Positions 7,917-16,370 of a stretch of 36,885 nucleotides of DNA are shown in pieces. The DNA is taken from assembly GCA_031275895.1 (NCBI GenBank), contig JAISOD010000060.1, positions 1-36,885 on the forward strand, read 5' to 3'. Under the pieces are notes generated by a model. That model was not told where the DNA came from, made no database searches, and worked only from the letters and a program-made list of their open reading frames with translations. Both the position numbers and the translations under genes were made by a program. Each line of letters starts with the position of its first letter. Position 1 is the first letter of the stretch. Origin of the DNA: Holosporaceae bacterium (GTDB lineage: Bacteria > Pseudomonadota > Alphaproteobacteria > UBA3830).

Positions 7917-8768
7917 CTAATAACAACAGGCCAACTTTAACGTATTGTGCATCAAATAAGCCACCGTCATGGGTCCTACTCCATTTGGAACCTGCGTTAT
8001 CGCTCCTGCGATCTCTGATACGTTGTCAAAATCAACGTCGCCAACGATTTTTTTGACGCCGTTTTCTTCAATCCTATTAACTCCAACATCAATGACTGTA
8101 GCTCCAGGCTTTACAAAATTCTGTTCCACAAAGCGCGGCTTCCCGACTGCGCTGATTAAAATATCAGCGGTTCTGCATATGCTCGTCAAATCCTGAGAAT
8201 ATGAATGGAGAGACGTTACGGTGCAATTGGCGTTCAATAGCAGCTGCAAAAGAGGACGGCCGACGATGGAAGATCTGCCAATAACCACCGCATGCAGTCC
8301 GGCAAGTCGATCGTGTACCGTACGTAAAAGATGCAGCACGCCGAGAGGTGTACAGGGGATCACGCCCGGTTCTCCAGAAAATAACCTTCCTTGATTAAGA
8401 GCTGTGAGGCCATCTACATCCTTATCCGGATGAATTAGGTTTACCAACTCTCGAAATCTAACATTTTTTGGCAACGGAGCTTGAAGCAATACGGCATGAA
8501 CGCTACTGTTTTCGTTCAGTTTTTTTATTAAATCAGCAAGCTCGTTTTCCTTTACATCGCCATCAAATCTGTAAACCACCGAAGAGATCCCGACTGATTC
8601 GGCGAGCTTTTTCTTTTTGGATATATATACCTCGCTAGCCGGATCGTCGCTGGCATTGATTAAAGCAACGCAAGGCGTAGTTCCATTTTCTTTTATTTCA
8701 CGAACTCTTTCTCTTATTTGCTCGCAAAACTCATCGGCGATTTTTCGTCCATTGATTATTTTTGCCAT
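7917..8768 (-). CDS. folD: Bifunctional methylenetetrahydrofolate dehydrogenase/cyclohydrolase
   Basis: A 283-residue FolD, catalysing NADP-dependent oxidation of 5,10-methylene-THF and hydrolysis to 10-formyl-THF, which feeds purine and formyl-Met-tRNA synthesis. The substrate-site lysine motif is YISKKKK; LLQAPLPKNV, DVDGLTALNQGRL and PCTPLGVLHLLR follow, then the nucleotide-binding loop VIGRSSIVGRPL. The usual PGGVGPMT signature appears as PNGVGPMT, with one glycine replaced by asparagine. The ATG at 8768 has AAGGG 6 nt upstream. Length is typical. Confidence 0.95.
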   Translation of the reverse strand: MAKIINGRKIADEFCEQIRERVREIKENGTTPCVALINASDDPASEVYISKKKKLAESVGISSVVYRFDGDVKENELADLIKKLNENSSVHAVLLQAPLPKNVRFRELVNLIHPDKDVDGLTALNQGRLFSGEPGVIPCTPLGVLHLLRTVHDRLAGLHAVVIGRSSIVGRPLLQLLLNANCTVTSLHSYSQDLTSICRTADILISAVGKPRFVEQNFVKPGATVIDVGVNRIEENGVKKIVGDVDFDNVSEIAGAITQVPNGVGPMTVAYLMHNTLKLACCY

Positions 8769-8787
8769 TCTGAGCCCTTCATGAAGC

Positions 8788-9090
8788 CTAACAGAATCTT
8801 AAAAGAATACGATTTATTATGTTCTCGCAAAGAGTCAAAAGCAAAATGAGTATTACCGGCGAAATATCCAGCGTTCCAATGCCAATCGGCGTCCACTTTC
8901 TTATCGGCTTGAGCATAAAGCCAGATAGTCTTGAGACGGCCTCAATGACGGCATAAACAAATCTGTTGTGAACGTTAAAAATATCGGCGGCTATCAGCCA
9001 ACTCAACACAACGTCAGTAACCGTAATCATTATCGCAATTCCGATTACCGTCTTAATTAAAAGTAACGTCGGCACAAGGAAAATATCCAT
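8788..9090 (-). CDS. YggT family integral membrane protein
   Basis: A 100-residue protein with two hydrophobic segments. The family pattern is clear: TDVVLSWLIAADIFNVHN, then LKPIRKWTPIGIGTLDISPV before the last membrane segment. YggT proteins are conserved inner-membrane proteins of uncertain role, often linked to osmotic stress or division. The ATG at 9090 directly abuts the xseB stop; its SD (GGAGG) lies within the last xseB codons, so the two are probably co-translated. Confidence 0.8.
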   Translation of the reverse strand: MDIFLVPTLLLIKTVIGIAIMITVTDVVLSWLIAADIFNVHNRFVYAVIEAVSRLSGFMLKPIRKWTPIGIGTLDISPVILILLLTLCENIINRILLRFC

Positions 9091-9360
9091 CTACGCCTCC
9101 ATTTCAATTGGTTCTACGCTTATTACGCCATTTTTATCAGATGATATTTGATTTATTCTCAATTGCACTGATTCAAGTATTTTATCGCAGTGCTTTTTCA
9201 AAAGAGTTCCACGTTCATATAGATCTACAGAAACTTTCAAAGAGGATTTGCCCTCCTCCAGAATTTTTACTATCTCTTCCAGTTCGTGAAGAGCATCCTC
9301 AAACTCCATCTTATCGATATCTCTAGGATCGCAGGCTATGGTCATGTTATTTTCTTTCAT
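9091..9360 (-). CDS. xseB: Exodeoxyribonuclease VII small subunit
   Basis: A small acidic helical protein of 83-89 residues with the XseB core FEDALHELEEIVKILEEGKSSL followed by SVDLYERGTLLKKHCDKIL, written here in two parts. It associates with XseA to form exonuclease VII, which trims single-stranded DNA. xseA is not in the window. No start has a strong SD. ATG 9360 is listed; ATG 9345 gives the usual short leader before the core and is equally plausible. It is transcribed divergently from the CCA-adding enzyme, with a gap of about 40 bp. Confidence 0.85.
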   Translation of the reverse strand: MKENNMTIACDPRDIDKMEFEDALHELEEIVKILEEGKSSLKVSVDLYERGTLLKKHCDKILESVQLRINQISSDKNGVISVEPIEMEA

Positions 9361-9369
9361 CAATTATGC

Positions 9370-9375
9370 TATAAA
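9370..9375 (+). promoter_or_regulatory. Candidate -10 element for the CCA-adding enzyme gene
   Basis: TATAAA lies 27 nt before the ATG at 9402 and would place transcription start near 9382. The hexamer 17 bp upstream (TTATTT) is a poor -35. A start near 9382 favours ATG 9402, which has an AGG upstream, over ATG 9384. Confidence 0.35.
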
Positions 9376-9401
9376 ATACACGCATGTTAGGCTATAAAAC
9401 A

Positions 9402-10604
9402 ATGGGTAACGATAAAAAAAAAGGTACAGTTAACTCAATTTTCGGAGAAGAAGCGTCGTTTGTTTTGGATTTAATTGAAAAAAGCGGGCAGGAAGCGCGC
9501 CTTGTCGGCGGAGCTGTTCGCAATTTCCTTCTAAAGACTGACATTTCGGACGTCGATATTGCAACCACCGCCTCGCCCTATGAAATTACCGATCTTTTCT
9601 CAAAAAACGAGATTTTAGTTGTTCCAATCGGAATCGAGCATGGAACAGTTTTAATTTCCATTGGCAATAAATCCTATGAAATAACCACTCTACGCGAAGA
9701 TGTTCAGACCTTCGGTCGCCGCGCTAAGGTAAATTTTACAAAATCCTTTGAAATGGATTCGCGTCGCCGCGATTTCACCATTAACGCCCTATACATGGAC
9801 AAAAGCGGCGAAATTTTTGATTACCATTCCGGAATTGGCGATCTGGAGGCAAAAAACATCAAATTTATCGGCGATCCATATGTGAGGATCACAGAGGATT
9901 ACCTTAGAATCCTCAGATATTTTCGCTTTCTGGCCTATTACGGGGAATATAAGCCTAATCCGGAATATCTGGCGCTAATTAACGATCTAAAATCTAATCT
10001 TTCTCTTCTTTCCAGCGAGAGAATTTTGGGAGAGTTGTTGAAAATTTTCGCCATTCCCGATTCCTACAAAATTGTTCCGCTAATGTGGGAGGTTTTGAAC
10101 GAATTGTTTAATTTGAAACTGGATCCGCTTGAAATCTGCAAAAAATTAGGCATATATGCAACCTTGTCCGCAGAAGAACGTCTAGGATTTTTCTTGAAAT
10201 TTTCCGCGCTTTCCCATTCCGAGCTGTTCAAAAGGTACAATCTACCAAAAAGCATCAAGGAAATTATTCAATTGCCGGAAATCAGTTTGTCCGATATATT
10301 TCTTGCTCTAAAGCGCGCCAAAAAAACGTCAAGAAAATTTTACGCCAAGTATTCGATTGTGAAATCGTATGCGGAAGGCCTTCTCAATGAAACAGAAGCA
10401 AAAACTACTCTGCAGAATCTGCTGGATTTTTGCGAATCCGAATATGCGGACTTCAATTTAAGGGCAGAACATCTGCGGACCAACAATCTTTCTGATCGCG
10501 AATTGAAACGCGTCATGATGGCGACTAGAAAATTCTGGATGGAATCGTCCCATGTCTCAGTCAACGAATGCAGAAACTACGCCGTCGATTGCATCAAAAA
10601 CTAG
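9402..10604 (+). CDS. cca: CCA tRNA nucleotidyltransferase (class II polymerase family)
   Basis: A roughly 400-residue nucleotidyltransferase that adds or repairs the 3' CCA of tRNAs. Present are the GGxVR loop (RLVGGAVRNFLL), the metal-binding DVDIATTASP, the central motif RRRDFTINALYMD, and DYLRILRYFRFLAYYG. Poly(A) polymerases of the PcnB type share this fold, but the lack of a basic tail and the alphaproteobacterial family suggest CCA addition. This fits the downstream tRNA-Leu gene, which has no encoded CCA. ATG 9384 is an alternative start without an SD. It ends about 100 bp before the sigma-54 activator gene. Confidence 0.85.
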   Translation: MGNDKKKGTVNSIFGEEASFVLDLIEKSGQEARLVGGAVRNFLLKTDISDVDIATTASPYEITDLFSKNEILVVPIGIEHGTVLISIGNKSYEITTLREDVQTFGRRAKVNFTKSFEMDSRRRDFTINALYMDKSGEIFDYHSGIGDLEAKNIKFIGDPYVRITEDYLRILRYFRFLAYYGEYKPNPEYLALINDLKSNLSLLSSERILGELLKIFAIPDSYKIVPLMWEVLNELFNLKLDPLEICKKLGIYATLSAEERLGFFLKFSALSHSELFKRYNLPKSIKEIIQLPEISLSDIFLALKRAKKTSRKFYAKYSIVKSYAEGLLNETEAKTTLQNLLDFCESEYADFNLRAEHLRTNNLSDRELKRVMMATRKFWMESSHVSVNECRNYAVDCIKN

Positions 10605-10705
10605 CCGCCGTTGAGTATCTGTGCGAAATATTTTTTTTACTCTCCGTTCTTTACCAATTTTTCATAAAATCGATTGTAGATTGGTTTTTGGGAGGATTTT
10701 TATTC

Positions 10706-11764
10706 ATGAAAATTCTTGTGGTTGGCGAAAAATTAGAAAATTCGCTATTTGAAATCGTAAGGATAGCAAAGAGCGCTAATTGCGATACCATGTTTTTCAA
10801 AAAGGATATTAAAACGGCCATTGCAAGCGATGATCTGATCGTCATAGATAGCGATCTTGTTGCTACGCTTCCAAAAGAGATTGATAATACCGTGATTTCC
10901 GTAGTTAATTCTCCCAATTATCGGACGTCGTTGAAGCATGAGAGAAGCATAAGTCTTTCTTCCATAAGATCCCTGGAGCAGATGATCAAAAACTCGGAAA
11001 ACGCATCGGAGCCAATCGCAGTTGACCCCGCCAGTCGACGAATTTTTCAAATCGCAGATAAGGTGGCGTCCAGCGATGCAACTATCTTAATTACTGGAGA
11101 AACAGGCGTCGGTAAAGAAGTGTTAGCCAAGTATATTCATCGGAAAAGCAACAGATCGCAGCGGAAATATGTGGCCATAAATTGCGCGGCCATTCCCGAT
11201 ACGTTGCTGGAATCGGAATTATTCGGCCATGAAAAAGGCTCGTTTACGGGCGCGATTCAGCGGCGCATTGGGAAATTCGAGGAAGCGGACCGCGGAACCG
11301 TGCTACTGGACGAAGTAAGCGAGATGTCTCTGCATCTCCAGGCGAAACTTCTGCGGGTAATCCAGGAGAAGGAAATTTCCCGCATTGGCGGCAGTTCCGT
11401 AAAAGTAGATACAAGAATCATAGCAACCAGCAACAGAGATCTATCGCGGGCCGTGCAGGACGGAATTCTGCGAGAAGATCTTTTCTACAGATTAAACGTC
11501 GTGCCAATTGAAATACCAAGATTGAACGATCGTCCCCTGGATATTGAACCGCTAGCCATTTCTTTTTGCAGAAAATACTCCCCTGAAGGAAAAACCCTAT
11601 CCGGACGCTTTATGCGCTCGTTAAAAAATTACCAATGGAAAGGCAACATTCGCGAGCTGGAAAATATAATACAACGGGCCGTACTATTTTCCTCTGGCGA
11701 AACAGTAGACTACCTTCCGCTGAACGAAAACAGGTCGGCGCAAAAAATTGCCGTTGGATCGTAG
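10706..11764 (+). CDS. Sigma-54-dependent activator without a DNA-binding domain
   Basis: A 352-residue AAA+ enhancer-binding-protein homologue that should remodel sigma-54 RNA polymerase. Residues 1-95 resemble a degenerate receiver domain. The central domain starts near 105, with Walker A GETGVGKE (131-138), the sigma-54 contact loop GSFTGA (178-183), Walker B GTVLLDEVSEM (197-207), and REDLFYRLNVVPIEIPRL. It ends about 30 residues after the sensor-II motif WKGNIRELEN, so the Fis-type helix-turn-helix of NtrC/FlbD proteins (usually 440-480 aa) is absent. ATG 10706 follows GGAGG by 10 nt. Central-domain relatives include FlbD and NtrX. No sigma-54 or flagellar gene is visible nearby. Confidence 0.85.
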   Translation: MKILVVGEKLENSLFEIVRIAKSANCDTMFFKKDIKTAIASDDLIVIDSDLVATLPKEIDNTVISVVNSPNYRTSLKHERSISLSSIRSLEQMIKNSENASEPIAVDPASRRIFQIADKVASSDATILITGETGVGKEVLAKYIHRKSNRSQRKYVAINCAAIPDTLLESELFGHEKGSFTGAIQRRIGKFEEADRGTVLLDEVSEMSLHLQAKLLRVIQEKEISRIGGSSVKVDTRIIATSNRDLSRAVQDGILREDLFYRLNVVPIEIPRLNDRPLDIEPLAISFCRKYSPEGKTLSGRFMRSLKNYQWKGNIRELENIIQRAVLFSSGETVDYLPLNENRSAQKIAVGS

Positions 11765-11776
11765 ATGCAGAAACGC

Positions 11777-11995
11777 CTACTTGGATCTAAAGGTAATACG
11801 TCCTTTGGTGAAATCATAGGTCGTCATTTCAACATTAACCTTATCGCCAACCAGAACGCGTATCCTATTTTTTTTCATTCTTCCTGAAGTGTGAGCTAAA
11901 ATCACATGATTGTTCTCTAGTTTTACACGAAACATTGCGTTTGGTAGAACTTCCGTCACTTCCCCAGAAAACTCCAGTAGGTCTTCCTTTGCCAT
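11777..11995 (-). CDS. infA: Translation initiation factor IF-1
   Basis: A 72-residue OB-fold protein beginning [20 protein letters not shown], with [20 protein letters not shown] and a C-terminal KGRITFRSK as in bacterial IF-1. It binds the 30S A-site during initiation. The ATG at 11995 has GGGAG 5 nt upstream; the longer frame to 12007 would remove that site. It is convergent with the sigma-54 activator gene (12 bp apart) and divergent from rpoZ. Confidence 0.95.
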   Translation of the reverse strand: MAKEDLLEFSGEVTEVLPNAMFRVKLENNHVILAHTSGRMKKNRIRVLVGDKVNVEMTTYDFTKGRITFRSK

Positions 11996-12020
11996 ACAAG
12001 CTCCCATTGAACATTAGCTC

Positions 12021-12049
12021 AAGATACAACATTTTGTTTACACTTACAA
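12021..12049 (-). promoter_or_regulatory. Candidate infA promoter
   Basis: On the minus strand, TTGTAA (12044-12049) and TATCTT (12021-12026) are separated by 17 bp, each matching 4 of 6 consensus positions. Transcription would begin about 20 nt before the infA start. Confidence 0.4.
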
Positions 12050-12083
12050 CAAATTGGCAGATTCCATATGCGCGCTCTTTCGA

Positions 12084-12112
12084 TTGTATTTCAGAAGACA
12101 ATGTGCTAGAGT
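12084..12112 (+). promoter_or_regulatory. Candidate rpoZ promoter with extended -10
   Basis: TTGTAT (12084-12089) is followed after 17 bp by TAGAGT (12107-12112), preceded by TGC, i.e. an extended -10 TGn. Transcription would start near 12119, leaving a 23-nt leader carrying the GGAGG of rpoZ. Confidence 0.4.
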
Positions 12113-12141
12113 TTGCCATCAAAATTTAGCGGAGGAATTTT

Positions 12142-12540
12142 ATGGCGCGCATAACTGTGGAAGATTGTGAGCAGATAGTGAAAAATAGGTTCGATTTGGT
12201 TATTTTAGCCGCTCAGCGCACTCGTCAAATTCTGGCCGGCGATACCATCACCGTGAAAAACAAGGATGAAAAAAAACCGGTAATCGCCCTGCGAGAAATA
12301 GCAGCCGGAACGGCGTCCGTAGAAGCTTTAAAAGAAAGCTCCATTAAAAGTTTCAGATCTTTTGTCACAAAGGACGATCTTGAGAACGAATCTGATGATT
12401 TGATCGAGGAGGACAGCTATAACCCGAATATTAGTCTTGAAATAAAATCACTGGAATCGCGCAAAATTACGGCGCCAAAAGACAAAGACTCGGTGGCAAT
12501 AGAAGATACGCCGCTGGAAGAATCCAGCGTCACGATTTGA
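12142..12540 (+). CDS. rpoZ: RNA polymerase omega subunit
   Basis: A 132-residue omega subunit that helps assemble beta' into RNA polymerase. The conserved core MARITVEDCEQIVKNRFDLV, LAAQRTRQI and PVIALREIAAG is present. The tail after residue 75 is long and acidic (DDLENESDDLIEEDSY), as in several alphaproteobacteria, and is poorly conserved. A strong SD, GGAGG, lies upstream of the ATG. A terminator hairpin follows 48 bp after the stop. Confidence 0.93.
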   Translation: MARITVEDCEQIVKNRFDLVILAAQRTRQILAGDTITVKNKDEKKPVIALREIAAGTASVEALKESSIKSFRSFVTKDDLENESDDLIEEDSYNPNISLEIKSLESRKITAPKDKDSVAIEDTPLEESSVTI

Positions 12541-12588
12541 TTTTTATGGATTGCTTCATGAAGATAGGAAATCGATCGGCTTCAGGCT

Positions 12589-12630
12589 GAATCGCAGTTC
12601 TGTATTCATGGAGCGATTCTCATTTTTTTC
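12589..12630 (+). terminator. Intrinsic terminator after rpoZ
   Basis: A 7-bp perfect stem (GAATCGC at 12589-12595 with GCGATTC at 12613-12619) with a 17-nt loop, followed closely by a run of seven T. The position fits rpoZ termination, which would separate it from tRNA-Leu. Confidence 0.5.
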
Positions 12631-12709
12631 CTTTTCGATATGATCTTTTCTTTTTTTTATCTGAAAATCCTGATAATGTTTGGCCGGCGAAGTAGCAATT
12701 GCTCATGTT

Positions 12710-12793
12710 GCCCCTGTGGCGGAACTGGTAGACGCGGCAGACTCAAAATCTGTTGTTCGCAAGGACGTGCTGGTTCGATTCCGGCCAGGGGCA
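12710..12793 (+). tRNA. tRNA-Leu (anticodon CAA)
   Basis: A complete 84-nt class II tRNA. The acceptor GCCCCTG pairs with CAGGGGC and the discriminator is A. The D arm region has GGTAGACGC. The anticodon arm GCAGA-CTCAAAA-TCTGT gives CAA, reading UUG. The long variable arm GTTC-GCAA-GGAC is typical of Leu tRNAs, and the T arm is GCTGG-TTCGATT-CCGGC. The three bases after the discriminator are CCG, so CCA is not encoded and must be added. A GATAAT at 12672-12677 could be the -10. Confidence 0.96.
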
Positions 12794-13013
12794 CCGCCGT
12801 CTTCATAAAAATTTTTGTGAAAATAACCCATTCTTCGAATTCATTCATAAATTATTAATAAAACTATAATGATATACTAACAATTGAGACTATGCGATGA
12901 AAAAGACATTAAAGCAGATTATTAGAGTAAACTCCAAACTTATATTCATTTCATTTGAGAAACAGGATGTTAGCGTTGTTGCGTCGTTGAATTTTTAGGC
13001 AATTTCATTATGA

Positions 13014-13184
13014 TTCTCATTTGAAATAAGTATATGCATTTATGAAAATTATAATCCCTGCGCTAAAACTACACTATCTCAGTGTGATATTGCAGCTCGC
13101 TTCATTAAATCTAGTTTTCCTAAATTCGAAAAACAAATAAAAATACTAGGCGAGGGCATTAACCCATCTCTGGTAACTACGTAA
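13014..13184 (+). pseudogene. C-terminal fragment of an unrecognised gene (second NPSLVTT copy)
   Basis: The gap 12794-13289 holds no intact gene. This frame of 56 codons plus stop opens directly after a TGA and contains no start codon. It reads protein-like (QCDIAARFIKSSFPKFEKQ) and ends GEGINPSLVTT, matching the fragment at 1597-1671. Its last 37 bp are the dispersed repeat. The family is not recognised. It converges on the intact TadE-like gene. Confidence 0.35.
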
Positions 13185-13185
13185 A
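13149..13185 (+). repeat. 37-bp dispersed repeat, copy 2
   Basis: 35 of 37 positions match 1596-1632 in inverted orientation. It lies in the gap between tRNA-Leu and the TadE-like gene, about 100 bp beyond that gene's stop. As with copy 1, an open frame encodes a C-terminus that ends within the repeat. Confidence 0.8.
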
Positions 13186-13289
13186 CAAAAATCTAAGCTC
13201 TGTAGTAGTCTAACTTCTATCTGAACTTACTCAAAAAGCTACGGATTGCGCTATATCGTATATATTTTTACACAGGCATGACGACGAAA

Positions 13290-14126
13290 TTATTGCGGAG
13301 GAGTATCGCTGAATAGGCCTGGATCGGTGGTGAAGACGATGCGACCTTGAAACATATAGTTGTATACTATTTCTTTGTTGATTTTGAAGGACAATAAATA
13401 AAAACCAAAAAGTCTTTTCGTATCGTCTGAAACTTTTTGCCCATCTTTAAATTTATAAGCTGAAGAATTCGTATAACAGGAAGCAATCAGCAATATTTTG
13501 TATTCATCTTTCTCTATTGTAAATTCTTGCTTAACCTGTTCGCGAGGAATTTCGGTATTGTACTCTGGAATTCCCAAAAGATCATCCCAAGCCGTTTTTG
13601 AAGAATATACTGAGCAACTGAATGTATCAGGAGAAGTACCAGCCCCTGTCCAGGTTTCGCAACTCCATAAAATTTTTACTTTATTCCCTTCAATCCCTTG
13701 TATATAAACAATGGTGAGATCAGGAATGTGCCCCAATGGATATCTGGAGTCGCTACCGCAATAGAATGCATTTGTACCATAGTAATTCATGTAAGCGGCA
13801 TATGCGATTCTTTTGAGGTCGTTTCGCGTTATCCTCCTGTCCGCTCTATGTTTGCTTATGTTTTGAATCATATTGACGGCCATGTGGGCGGAATTCCTGG
13901 CTTTTGCTTTTAGCTGCTCGTATTTGGGGTAATCAAGAACGTAGTATAAGACCGCCAAAAGGGTAGGAATCGAGAAAGCGAACTCTACGAGAATGGCGCC
14001 CCGATATCGGCTAACGCCGTTGCTGCGAGGAGAAATTGCTAGATTCCTCAGCGACGCGATTCGCCGTTGCAACTTTTGCAGGAGGGATAATCTTTCTGGT
14101 CTTTGGAGCACAATCCTACCCACCAA
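13290..14126 (-). CDS. TadE-like pseudopilin/pilus assembly protein
   Basis: A 278-residue protein. Residues 1-40 are basic (RLSLLQKLQRRIASLRNL), followed by RGAILVEFAFSIPTLLAVLY, which is the TadE signature: a short G/A processing site, the conserved Glu of VEFA and a hydrophobic helix. The rest is a periplasmic domain with several cysteines (FYCGSDSR, WSCETW, FSCSVY, ASCYTN). TadE-type minor pilins are part of Flp/Tad pilus machines. A decayed C-terminal copy lies at 1416-1604 and a prepilin-peptidase-like gene at the left edge. No tadA, tadB, tadC or cpaC is present. The exact start is uncertain because no strong SD was seen. Confidence 0.65.
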   Translation of the reverse strand: MVGRIVLQRPERLSLLQKLQRRIASLRNLAISPRSNGVSRYRGAILVEFAFSIPTLLAVLYYVLDYPKYEQLKAKARNSAHMAVNMIQNISKHRADRRITRNDLKRIAYAAYMNYYGTNAFYCGSDSRYPLGHIPDLTIVYIQGIEGNKVKILWSCETWTGAGTSPDTFSCSVYSSKTAWDDLLGIPEYNTEIPREQVKQEFTIEKDEYKILLIASCYTNSSAYKFKDGQKVSDDTKRLFGFYLLSFKINKEIVYNYMFQGRIVFTTDPGLFSDTPPQ

Positions 14127-14237
14127 TTTTCAAGCACTCTAGAACGCGGACGCGAGTACCATGCTCAGGTATCAGGCAACCGAGTTTCTGACGCGTCCTT
14201 AAAGCGACGGTTTAAATTCACAAAATGCCGAGAAACT

Positions 14238-15506
14238 TCAATTGACTGAATCACTGCAGCGTCTATTTCTTGGTAGAAGTAATCCTGATATGCACAGGGC
14301 GAAACACGAAACGCAGAGACTATACTTAAACGCGTACTTCCCGCCAAAATTTGTCCAAATTCTGCCCGCAATTACGGAGGCAGTCAGAAATGATAGTCCT
14401 ATGGTAATGTAGTAGGTCCCAATGGCCGTTGCTCTGATACGCGCGTCGGCCATAGAGCTTATAATGGACAGGAAAAGCCCCTGAATAGCCGTCATCTGTC
14501 CACCCCAGAGAAATGCGCCAAGGTATACGCCGAATATGGATTCCCAGAATATAAAGGATATATTCGCCATTATCATGCAGATCATACATATCCTTATCAG
14601 CATTGGTTTTCCAAATCTATCTGCACATAGTCCAATCGGAAACGACATCAAAATTTGTCCTAGGCTGACAAACATACTCTCGGAGCCAGCAGTAGTTCTG
14701 GATAGATATTGGTTTGCATAGATGGGCAGTAGCGTCTCGGTAAAATGACCAAGCTCAAATATGAACGCCAAAATTAAAACTTTCCAAAACACCGAGTCCA
14801 GAGACTTTAGATATCTTTTTTTAAATGGGTTGCTAAAGCTTCTTGCGGAATGCTCGCTGAAACTGTGCTTCTCCGTTGGCGTTTTGATCTTCATAAGAAA
14901 AATTATGGACATAATCACGGGAATGGACGCGCAGGCAAACACCACTCTATAGTTATTGTCGCTGAGGTACATTATCAATATCGCTATGGGAATACCTATC
15001 AGCGCCCCGATGGTTTTCAGAGAGCGACTAAAACCATAGGCCATTCCCCTGTGCTCTATTGGGCTCAAATCTGCTATCAGCGCGTCGCGAGGAGTTGCCT
15101 GAAGCCCATTTCCTATTCTTTCCATAGCGCCGATCATCGTTACCGTAAAAGAAGACATTGCGGTCGCCAAAAGCGGCCTTGCAAACAATGTTATCACGCA
15201 GCCAATCATCAGGAACAATTTACGTTCTCGCAGGTAATCGCTTATAGCTCCGACAAAAACGCGACATAGGAAAGAAATGAACTCTATAATGCCATCCATA
15301 AGAGCTACTGTGCCCTCTGTGGCATGTATTTCTGTTTTCATGAACATGCCGATTTGGCTATAGACCATGGTCATGGACATTCCAAGAAACAGCCCGAAAA
15401 ACGAGACGCCGAATACGCCGCGCGGAACTGCCCTAAACACCGAAAGAAAAGCATCGCTAAAACTTCGCTGAACGATTCCAGGTTGCTTTGACGATCTTTT
15501 AAACAA
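14238..15506 (-). CDS. Major facilitator superfamily transporter
   Basis: A 422-residue membrane protein with about 12 predicted hydrophobic helices. MFS signatures include the loop 2-3 motif GAISDYLRERK, the region RIGNGLQATPRDALIADLSP, and a second-half counterpart GLCADRFGKPMLIR. The substrate cannot be deduced. The TTG start at 15506 has GAGGG 6 nt upstream. No obvious operon partner: the flanking gaps are 111 and 215 bp. Confidence 0.85.
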   Translation of the reverse strand: MFKRSSKQPGIVQRSFSDAFLSVFRAVPRGVFGVSFFGLFLGMSMTMVYSQIGMFMKTEIHATEGTVALMDGIIEFISFLCRVFVGAISDYLRERKLFLMIGCVITLFARPLLATAMSSFTVTMIGAMERIGNGLQATPRDALIADLSPIEHRGMAYGFSRSLKTIGALIGIPIAILIMYLSDNNYRVVFACASIPVIMSIIFLMKIKTPTEKHSFSEHSARSFSNPFKKRYLKSLDSVFWKVLILAFIFELGHFTETLLPIYANQYLSRTTAGSESMFVSLGQILMSFPIGLCADRFGKPMLIRICMICMIMANISFIFWESIFGVYLGAFLWGGQMTAIQGLFLSIISSMADARIRATAIGTYYITIGLSFLTASVIAGRIWTNFGGKYAFKYSLCVSCFALCISGLLLPRNRRCSDSVN

Positions 15507-15721
15507 TGATTTCCCTCGCGTTTACTATATCAAGCTCATTCTTAAATTACCTAAACGACTTCCAGGACGCTTTCCGTAACGACTGCAGCTGGGTCTGCGG
15601 TAGCAAGTCAAAAGCTCAACTTAGCGCTATCACCAAATCCACAGGCGATTTAGCGGAACCTATCACATTGTGTTTAGAAAATCTATAGAAAACTTTGGAA
15701 TTATATGATTAACGCTCAATT

Positions 15722-16363
15722 CTAATCGGAAATTTCGAATTTTTCGAATTCCTTATCCGAAATATCATGTCCGAATCTATGATTTTCTAGGCAAACCTCA
15801 GTGTATCCATCGGCCAAGACGTCGCTCTTGTTGCTTAGGAGGATCCATTCCTTTAAAGTTAACGGGTTTTTGGAAAATACCAATAGGACTGCTTCCTCTA
15901 TTTCTTCATCTTTTCTGCAAAATTTTAGTGAAAATTCATCCTTTCCGTCATGAATCGACGTAACGTCCACATGCTGTTCCAGATTTATTTGCGGTTCTAA
16001 AAGAAAGGATAAGGGCGAAGAATAGGTCGAGGTTTCGGTTTTTTCCTTTAATTCGCGATCATAGTGGATAATTTTGTTGTTTTTCGCAATGATTACGCGC
16101 GTAGGCGGATCTCTGTAGTCCATTTTCATTAAATATGGTCTTTTCAGGAAAAAATGCCCCATGGAAGTGCGCCCATGTTTGTCAATTTGCACAAAATCGG
16201 CCTCTAACGTTCTAATGCCGTTGAAATATTCCTCTACTTTTTTTATGTGTTCTCTTCGTTTGTCAGTTTTTGAACGCGAAACGTCTGCCGCTTCTAAATG
16301 AATCGACGCGACCAATATCGACAGAAACGCCGCGACAGCGCGCGCTATTTTCAGTTTTTGCAC
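15722..16363 (-). CDS. lolA: Outer-membrane lipoprotein carrier protein LolA
   Basis: A 213-residue periplasmic chaperone that ferries lipoproteins from the LolCDE complex towards the outer membrane. A signal peptide (KLKIARAVAAFLSILVASIH, then LEA) precedes the LolA pattern YFNGIRTLEADFVQIDKHGR, GHFFLKRPYLMKMDY and SPLSFLLE. GTG 16363 is chosen: it gives a normal signal peptide and has GAG upstream. The longer frame to 16420 would overlap ftsK and spoil the signal. The start lies 7 nt after the ftsK stop, so the two are probably co-transcribed. Confidence 0.85.
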   Translation of the reverse strand: MQKLKIARAVAAFLSILVASIHLEAADVSRSKTDKRREHIKKVEEYFNGIRTLEADFVQIDKHGRTSMGHFFLKRPYLMKMDYRDPPTRVIIAKNNKIIHYDRELKEKTETSTYSSPLSFLLEPQINLEQHVDVTSIHDGKDEFSLKFCRKDEEIEEAVLLVFSKNPLTLKEWILLSNKSDVLADGYTEVCLENHRFGHDISDKEFEKFEISD

Positions 16364-16370
16364 TGCAATC

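Noticed and set aside
12640-12858. ORFs on both strands across tRNA-Leu
   Set aside because: They run through a structurally complete tRNA gene and carry its translated sequence.
12898-12999. Small ORF beginning MKKTLKQIIRV
   Set aside because: 33 codons, no SD, no recognisable signal or domain; it sits in a gap of gene debris.
15506-15688. 60-codon plus-strand ORF between the MFS and lolA genes
   Set aside because: Its start lies on the MFS start in antisense, it has no SD, and no protein features were recognised.
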